From NCBI RefSeq assembly GCF_000253295.1, contig NC_015717.1, positions 2,108,001 to 2,172,000 on the forward strand: 64,000 bases of DNA, in the 5' to 3' direction. Below, piece after piece: positions 58,818 through 64,000 of this stretch (its first letter is position 1; every line of letters starts with the position of its first letter). The notes below the pieces were generated by a model. That model was not told the DNA's origin, did no database searches, and worked only from the letters and a program-made list of their open reading frames with translations. The position numbers were made by a program, and so were the translations under genes. Source of the DNA: Hyphomicrobium sp. MC1. GTDB lineage: Bacteria; Pseudomonadota; Alphaproteobacteria; Rhizobiales; Hyphomicrobiaceae.

Positions 58818-60260
58818 TCAGATGGCTCTGAGCAGCTTCGGTACTCCAAGGATCGCCATCACGCGCTTCAGATTGTAGGCCAGGACGTGCAGCGCCATCT
58901 CGGTGGCGACATGCTTGAGTGTCTTCATCTTGAAGTGAGTGGCGCCCATCCACGCCTTGATCGTCCCGAACGGGTGCTCGACGGTCTGGCATCGTAACGA
59001 CATCTTATTGGGATCATCGTCGAGGCGCTCCTGGACGCGTTCAAGGATGCCCTCGTGCTCCCAGCGACGGACGCGGCGTTGCTTACTGGTGGTGCACCGG
59101 CCTTTGATGGCGCAGCTTCCGCAAGCATCCGTCCAGTAAGAATGCAGCGTCTTGCCGGCCTCTGCATTCGTGAAGCGGTATGTCAGTCGCCCGCCGGCCG
59201 GACAGACGTAGGCATTATCGTCCGCGATGTAAGTGAAGTCGGCGCGATCGAAGCGGCCATGGGCTGCAGCGTTTGACGTATGTGGCTTGGGCAACGTGAC
59301 CGGGATACCGGCTTCCTCGCACGCGACGATTTCCTCGCCCTTATAATAGCCCTTGTCGGCAATCGCCTCGATGTCGGGGCGGGACATCTTTTCACGCGCT
59401 GCACGCGCCATCATCGCCAGAGCGTCGCGATCGTAGCCGAGGTTCGTCACTTCATGCGCGACGATAAGGTGATGCTTCGTCTCGACGGCAGTTTGTACAT
59501 TGTAGCCAATCACGCGGGGCTTTCTGCTCGTCGTCGCCATCGCACGCGCATCGGGATCGGTCAGCGAGACCTGCGTCTCGCCGCTGATGTCCATGCGCTG
59601 TTCGATCGCCTTCAAGGCATTGGCCTCTCGCCGGCAGTAGGCCAACTTCTTGACTGCGCGAGCGAGGCGCGCCTCGGGAACCGACATTCCGGTCTTGCTC
59701 GCCACTTCGTCAGCACGGTCAAGCTCGACGAGATACTTTTCAATGGCCGCATCGATCTCGCCAAGGCGCCGCTTGAGTTTCTCACGCGTGAAGCTTTTAG
59801 TCTTCGCATTGACGGCTTTGAACTTACTGCCATCGATCGCGACGATGCTGGCGTCCAGAAGATCGAGGCCGCGACAAAGAGCGACGAACTGTTGGCATAC
59901 CTTGCGGATGGCCGGACCGTTCTCACGGCGGAAGTCGGCGATGGTCTTGAAGTCGGGAGCCAGGCGACCCGTGAGCCAGATCAGTTCTAGGTTCCTCCGA
60001 CACTCGCGCTCAAGACCACGCGAGGACTGCACTTGGTTGAGATAGCCGTAGATGTAGATCTTGAGGATCGTTGCCGGATGGTAGCTCGGACGGCCCGTCT
60101 CTTGAGGAACCACCCCGTCGAAGCCAAGCGTACCGAGCTTAAGCGCATCGACGAAGGCGTCGACTACGCGCACAGGGTTATCTTCGTCGATGTAGTCATC
60201 AATCGTGTCGGGAAGAAGCGTCGCCTGCGTCCGATCCGCGCCCTCGATGAACCGCCTCAT
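58818..60260 (-). CDS. IS1182-family DDE transposase
   Basis: A 480-residue transposase. It has the N-terminal DUF772-like part MRRFIEGADRTQATLLPD and RPSYHPATILKIYIYGYLN, then IVAIDGSKFKAVN (first Asp), EAIADKGYYKGEE (second Asp) and EHPFGTIKAWMG (Glu), the DDE catalytic set. The ATG at 60260 follows GAGGAGGGATCAA. No frameshift or stop interrupts it, so the element could be active. Confidence 0.92.
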   Translation of the reverse strand: MRRFIEGADRTQATLLPDTIDDYIDEDNPVRVVDAFVDALKLGTLGFDGVVPQETGRPSYHPATILKIYIYGYLNQVQSSRGLERECRRNLELIWLTGRLAPDFKTIADFRRENGPAIRKVCQQFVALCRGLDLLDASIVAIDGSKFKAVNAKTKSFTREKLKRRLGEIDAAIEKYLVELDRADEVASKTGMSVPEARLARAVKKLAYCRREANALKAIEQRMDISGETQVSLTDPDARAMATTSRKPRVIGYNVQTAVETKHHLIVAHEVTNLGYDRDALAMMARAAREKMSRPDIEAIADKGYYKGEEIVACEEAGIPVTLPKPHTSNAAAHGRFDRADFTYIADDNAYVCPAGGRLTYRFTNAEAGKTLHSYWTDACGSCAIKGRCTTSKQRRVRRWEHEGILERVQERLDDDPNKMSLRCQTVEHPFGTIKAWMGATHFKMKTLKHVATEMALHVLAYNLKRVMAILGVPKLLRAI

Positions 60261-60313
60261 TTGATCCCTCCTCAAGCTCGCGGGAATCGTACATCTGTTC
60301 GTCTGAATGGGCG

Positions 60314-60347
60314 CGTTTTCACACAGCCTCTCTGCTTTGCGGACATC
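60314..60347. repeat. Right terminal inverted repeat of the IS1182-family element
   Basis: Complementary to the left repeat with CACACAGCCTC as its core. Confidence 0.75.
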
Positions 60348-60407
60348 ACAGATTATCTGTTTCAGGTGCCACAAGAAATCTAGAAAGCCCGAGCGGCCGA
60401 TCGAGGC

Positions 60408-61631
60408 CTACAGACAATTCTCGATCCAGTCAGCCGCCGCGATACCGCTCTGCCAAGCGCCGTGGGCGGTCGAAAAATCCTCGTGGGAGCACGCCTCGCC
60501 GGCAAAACAGAGCCGATCGCTTACCGGACGGGCGAGCACTGCGCGCTGATTGGCAAAGCCCGGCAACGCATGGCTATATGAACCGAGGATTGTCGGCTGC
60601 TGTCCCCAGCGGGTGACGGCGAGAGGTGAGAGCGCCCGGGCAACATCACTGCCGAACAAGTCTCGCAGCTCGCCGATTACGAAGGAAACAGCTGCCGACT
60701 CACCAGCCTCCTCCAACTCTCGAGCTATGGCGCCGCCGAGGTAACATTCGATCAGGGGGCGACCAAAGGGGCGCAGAGAGTAACTTCCGGTACCGGAACG
60801 TTCTAAGCTTCCGATCGCGTGATGTTCCGCCGGCACCAATTGCGGGTCGGCAATTGATAGGAAGACCTTGTCCGCCGACCCGAGAGGGAGGCAGCTCGCG
60901 GCGTGGAGATGTTCGTCAATCGACGGGGTGAAGCGGATCATTCCGCGTGCGAGCACCGCGCTCGACACCGTCACAATCGCCGCCCTCGCGTGCATCGTCC
61001 CTCGGTTCGTGTCGAGCACGATCCCGTTTCCGTGAGAGATAGATGTCACCGCTGTCTCGAGTGCGGCCGGGACGCCTGCACCCAAACCGGCTATCAACGC
61101 GCCATAGCCGTTCTTCAGGCGCCAGTTGTTGTGGCTTGCCGCCGTGTCGTAAGTGAGAAAGTCCGCGACCGATAGATCGTCGAGCTCGGTTCCATTAATG
61201 AAGCTACTGAGTGCATTGATAAACGGTGCCCATCGATCATCGCGGGCAAGTGCATCGGCGGCGCAGTCGCTGGACGGCCGATGAACTTGCAGAAATTCGC
61301 AAAATTGGTCGTAAGCTTCACCGGCTTTTTGCCGATCCTCAGCCGAGAACACCTTGTTTTCCGCGTGTTGATGCCAGCCGCCGTCGCGGTGATCGACGAT
61401 CCGTCCTTCGCCTTCCGCCAGCGCGACAAAAGGATTTCGTTCGGCGGAATGCAGCCATTCACAGCCGAAATCAAGTGGTATGTCATCTAAGAAGACCGTC
61501 CGTGCGCGACCGCCGAGAGTCGGCATCGCCTCGATCAACAGTACAGATCGACCGCGCTCTTTCAGGCGCCTAGCTGCGGCGATCCCTGCCGCACCACCGC
61601 CGATTATCGCCACGTCCATGTTGTCCGTCAC
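60408..61631 (-). CDS. Flavin-containing amine oxidase-like protein
   Basis: A 407-residue FAD enzyme of the monoamine-oxidase superfamily. It has the dinucleotide motif DVAIIGGGAAGIAAARRL (residues 6-23), GGRARTVFLDDI and a C-terminal FAD motif LCFAGEACSHEDFSTAHGA, where amine oxidases have a similar GE-x5-x-GA. The covalent-flavin Cys of classical MAO is not obvious. The GTG at 61631 has AAGG eight bases upstream. It may oxidise polyamines or amines or act as a protoporphyrinogen-oxidase-like enzyme. It has no operon partner in the window. Confidence 0.85.
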   Translation of the reverse strand: MTDNMDVAIIGGGAAGIAAARRLKERGRSVLLIEAMPTLGGRARTVFLDDIPLDFGCEWLHSAERNPFVALAEGEGRIVDHRDGGWHQHAENKVFSAEDRQKAGEAYDQFCEFLQVHRPSSDCAADALARDDRWAPFINALSSFINGTELDDLSVADFLTYDTAASHNNWRLKNGYGALIAGLGAGVPAALETAVTSISHGNGIVLDTNRGTMHARAAIVTVSSAVLARGMIRFTPSIDEHLHAASCLPLGSADKVFLSIADPQLVPAEHHAIGSLERSGTGSYSLRPFGRPLIECYLGGAIARELEEAGESAAVSFVIGELRDLFGSDVARALSPLAVTRWGQQPTILGSYSHALPGFANQRAVLARPVSDRLCFAGEACSHEDFSTAHGAWQSGIAAADWIENCL

Positions 61632-62330
61632 GGTTGACCTTGCGTTAGATTTTATAAGGGCCGTAGTTCAGAAACCTACGAGCTCCGATGCTTTGAGTTC
61701 GACGTATCTTATTCCGGGTGATAGCAAACGATCGACGATGACGCGAATTATACAAAAGCGGACATCAGCGTGTGTGCTGCGAGTGCCGGTGATCGCTCAG
61801 ACCTTTTGTCCGGCAGCCGTTTGAGAGCGGGCTTAATGCCAAGACTGGTGCGGCCGCTTCTGACCCGAAGCGGACTTCGGCAAATTCGCGAGCACGGATA
61901 CCGTCAGACACGCGATGCCGAGTTTGCGGACGTGGCGCCGTAGGTCGCAAGCAGGCCAAGTGAGTGGTAGAGACTTGTCTGCAGTACTCCTGCAAACTGA
62001 CAAACCATCGACTTCGCATGATGGGCTGGAAGCGGACTAGCGTTTTCAATTAGCATTCAGAGGGTGAGACCGGCCCTCGTATACAAGAGCGCTCCCCGAC
62101 ACCGCCTACATCCAGCGGGCGAAGGCAATCGCCGATCACGTCCGCTTCGCCAACATTTGCGTCAGATTTCGGTCTCGTTTAACGGTTGCAAATAGGTTCG
62201 CCTGTTCGAGGCCTTCGCGTACGTCGTCAGAGAGCTTGGGGCCTTTCGCTCCAAAGGGATTTGCCGGCCTATCCTCAAGCTGAGTGCGCGCGCCAGTCCC
62301 CTACCATTCTAGTTCGAGTGCGGTCTCGTC
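61632..62330. other. Non-coding stretch with a probable gene fragment
   Basis: About 700 bp without an intact gene. At 62136-62295 (minus) an open frame of about 50 codons reads LEDRPANPFGAKGPKLSDDV and looks like the C-terminal end of a protein, but no start codon precedes it, so it is a remnant. Around 61837-61885 a GCGG-rich palindromic patch encodes the phrase VRFGSEA in one frame; that phrase recurs in mis-annotated frames of rhizobial intergenic repeats, so this is possibly such a repeat. Confidence 0.35.
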
Positions 62331-63599
62331 ATGAATGTTAACTTCACCTTGCTTTGCGAGACTTGCAGCAAGCCCACAAATATTCGCCTGGGCATGTCCA
62401 ATCGCGCGGAACAGCCTCTTCGCCTTGCCTGCCCGAATTGCGGCGCCGCAATCGACATCGTAGTCGCTGCCGGCAAAATGACTTTAACGGGTGCGAAGCA
62501 GGTTCAACCCACGGCGCCCTTCGATGCCAAGACGCCGTTTGCGGACCTGCACCTTGATTTTCCCGTCTCGTTTGAACCCTACAAGATGGGGATGACACCC
62601 TTCATGCGCGCGGCCGCCCGGGTCGGAATTAAGGAGATGGACCTGCATCAGTCGCGGCTCCATGTGCTCGATCAGAATCATGAGCAGGTCCGACGGTTCA
62701 AAACAATGCTGGCGGTCTACGCAAACAACAAGCTGGTGCCGTTCAAGCTCAACCTGCGAAAGTACTTTAACATCGAGGTCGCCTCAGATAGCCCCCAAGA
62801 CGTTGAAGCTGCTCTCTACATGCTCATCGCCAAAATGATGCTGCCGTTCGAGTATCCGCTTCAGAGCAAGGTCGCGGTCGACCAATATCTCCAAGTCCTG
62901 CATGACCTCCATGGCAAAGAGCGGGCTGGCCTCGAGGGATTCGTCGTTGAGATTGTCGGCAACTCATTCCTCGGCAATCTCCACCGAGACATCTTGGACA
63001 TCTATCCGCGCATCCTCGATGCCGAACTTGCCCTTCGCCCGGTACTGCTTCTCGATTTCGACGAGGGTTATGCAAAGAACCCGACCCCGATGCGGGTCTC
63101 CACGAGGAGGTTCGACGACTTCAAGGACCTCTACAAGGACATTTCAGAGGTTCTTTCCCGGCAGCTTGTGTTGGTGGCGGGCATCAACAATCTGATCAAG
63201 CGCGGAAACCACGACGCATTCAAGGAGAAGCTCAACCGGTTTGGTAAGAACACGGCGCCCGACGATCTCGATGCCTACGCTGACGTCGTGTTCGGCTTGA
63301 AGTCGGACCATTTAGATGATTGCTGGTACTTGATGCTCGACGGCTCGATCAGCAATCACTTACGCAATGCCATCGCGCACACCAAGACTGAATATGACGA
63401 CATTACACAGCTTGTAACTTACTTCCCCAAAAGGGAGGGCATGGAGCAAGCGCAGGGGCAAACCATCTACTTCCTCGAATTCATGCGGCTGCTGCTTGTG
63501 TCATACCGCGAGGCGCGCCGCCTCCACCACCTCGCGAAGGCGCTCAACTACTATTATCTCCTGCACATGACGTCATCGAACGCGAGCGGCACGTTGTGA
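62331..63599 (+). CDS. Zinc-ribbon protein with a HEPN-like RNxxxH motif (unknown)
   Basis: A 422-residue protein that I do not recognise. The N-terminus has a zinc ribbon (Cys9/Cys12 and Cys34/Cys37). Residues about 60-330 are predicted mixed alpha/beta without known motifs. At residues 345-350 there is RNAIAH in a helical context (SISNHLRNAIAHTKTEYDD), the R-x4-6-H signature of HEPN ribonucleases found in toxins and abortive-infection proteins. The gene is alone and lies beside an insertion sequence, a common setting for defence genes. Function by motif only; a HEPN fold without RNase activity is also possible. Confidence 0.65.
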   Translation: MNVNFTLLCETCSKPTNIRLGMSNRAEQPLRLACPNCGAAIDIVVAAGKMTLTGAKQVQPTAPFDAKTPFADLHLDFPVSFEPYKMGMTPFMRAAARVGIKEMDLHQSRLHVLDQNHEQVRRFKTMLAVYANNKLVPFKLNLRKYFNIEVASDSPQDVEAALYMLIAKMMLPFEYPLQSKVAVDQYLQVLHDLHGKERAGLEGFVVEIVGNSFLGNLHRDILDIYPRILDAELALRPVLLLDFDEGYAKNPTPMRVSTRRFDDFKDLYKDISEVLSRQLVLVAGINNLIKRGNHDAFKEKLNRFGKNTAPDDLDAYADVVFGLKSDHLDDCWYLMLDGSISNHLRNAIAHTKTEYDDITQLVTYFPKREGMEQAQGQTIYFLEFMRLLLVSYREARRLHHLAKALNYYYLLHMTSSNASGTL

Positions 63600-63676
63600 T
63601 TCCCGGCTTGGGTTCGTCTGCCCGCACAGCAGCGACCTGCTGCTCTTTGTGGCTTTTCTTCGGGCCCGAAACTAAG

Positions 63677-64000
63677 TCACGAGACCTTTCGCGACTCCTT
63701 CGAACTGCGAGCTTGCCGAGATGCTACTGGGGCGGGGCTCTCGCATTGGCTGAATAGCTTCTCAGCGTACGCAAGCGACGCGTCCGTCACCACGCTCCCC
63801 GACACGAAAAACAACCAGAGCGCTAGCAGCGCGACGAGCAAACCTGCAACGAGAGCGCCGGTTCTTAAGCTTGTCGCGTCGAGGGGGGCGATCACCATGA
63901 GCGCCACGTGGGTGGTCGCCGCGGCGATGACGATACCAATCGCCAGGGGCTTTATACCGTAGAGGTTGCGATAGAACCCGTAGGCGATGTTCTCATCGAA
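63677..64000 (-). CDS. Membrane protein, N-terminus beyond the window edge
   Basis: At least 107 residues in an open frame that runs off the right edge of the window without a start codon being required. Two hydrophobic segments are present: KPLAIGIVIAAATTHVALMV and TGALVAGLLVALLALWLFFV, followed by a short polar tail with one Cys and many Arg/Ser residues. I cannot assign a family. An internal ATG at 63907 would give only 76 residues. Confidence 0.6.
   Translation of the reverse strand, partial: FDENIAYGFYRNLYGIKPLAIGIVIAAATTHVALMVIAPLDATSLRTGALVAGLLVALLALWLFFVSGSVVTDASLAYAEKLFSQCESPAPVASRQARSSKESRKVS

Larger units (their letters stand above)
58738..60347 (-). mobile_element. IS1182-family insertion sequence
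   Basis: An element of about 1610 bp with one transposase gene and imperfect terminal inverted repeats of about 34 bp at 58738-58771 and 60314-60347. The best conserved inner part reads GAGGCTGTGTGARAACG at both ends. No target-site duplication is obvious in the immediate flanks. It sits at the right edge of the chloromethane island and may mark its border. Confidence 0.8.

Noticed and set aside
59280..59990. 236-codon open frame opposite the IS1182 transposase
   Set aside because: Complement shadow of the transposase gene.
1..64000. CRISPR array or rRNA genes
   Set aside because: No regularly spaced direct repeats and no rRNA-like stretches were seen anywhere in the window.

Overview
The window looks like an accessory region of a methylotrophic alphaproteobacterium, most likely Hyphomicrobium. 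The main evidence is a complete chloromethane-utilisation operon (cmuB-cmuC-cmuA-fmdB-paaE-hutI-metF2-purU-folD) in the order I remember for Hyphomicrobium chloromethanicum. Supporting signs are an Irr-type Fur protein, rhizobial-type tyrosine recombinases and a GC-rich coding style. Most genes lie on the minus strand.

Region 1 (1-14.7 kb, minus strand) holds a NitT/TauT-type ABC importer, an M20 deacylase and a long run built around a toluene-4-monooxygenase-type diiron hydroxylase. The alpha, gamma, Rieske ferredoxin, effector and beta genes are all present, and the alpha subunit keeps every expected iron ligand at the reference numbering. Downstream come a triple-RidA fusion, a NodB-family hydrolase, a small CxxC protein, a CobW GTPase, a GcvH-like protein without its lipoyl lysine, a putidaredoxin-reductase-type flavoprotein and an Irr-like regulator. 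No TmoF-type reductase is present; the flavoprotein probably reduces the Rieske protein. The substrate is unknown, but the neighbours point to an organic nitrogen compound.

Region 2 (15-24.4 kb) begins with a broken integrase. It continues with a second NodB-family hydrolase, two SDR dehydrogenases, a complete polyamine-type ABC importer, an arginine-deiminase/DDAH-fold hydrolase, and a LysR regulator whose stop overlaps a small LuxR-type HTH gene. It reads as a second nitrogen-compound uptake and catabolism unit.

Region 3 (24.5-29.7 kb) is a mobile module: an intact tyrosine recombinase, a large archaeo-eukaryotic-type primase/ATPase and a truncated glutathione transferase gene.

Region 4 (29.9-58.5 kb) is the chloromethane island. 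CmuA demethylates CH3Cl onto a corrinoid and releases chloride. CmuB passes the methyl group to tetrahydrofolate. MetF2, FolD and PurU oxidise it to formate. A ClcA-type chloride/proton antiporter gene and an HPP-like membrane protein gene end the same operon and probably handle chloride. The right half supplies the cofactor: PduX and CobD (aminopropanol phosphate arm), CobT and BluB (dimethylbenzimidazole arm), CobA, CbiD, CobQ, a CobW-like GTPase, CbtB and a GTP-cyclohydrolase-II-like protein, plus a superoxide dismutase and a porin. Eight copies of an 18-bp dyad (consensus CGATACAGNTCTGTATCG) lie in front of these units, and two paralogous TetR repressors with identical recognition-helix segments are encoded beside copies of it. 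This points to one regulon covering dehalogenation, cobalamin supply, metal uptake, outer-membrane entry and oxidative protection.

Region 5 (58.7-64 kb) has an IS1182-family element with identifiable ends, a flavin amine oxidase, a zinc-ribbon protein with a HEPN-like motif and a membrane protein cut by the window edge. I found no rRNA or tRNA genes and no CRISPR array.
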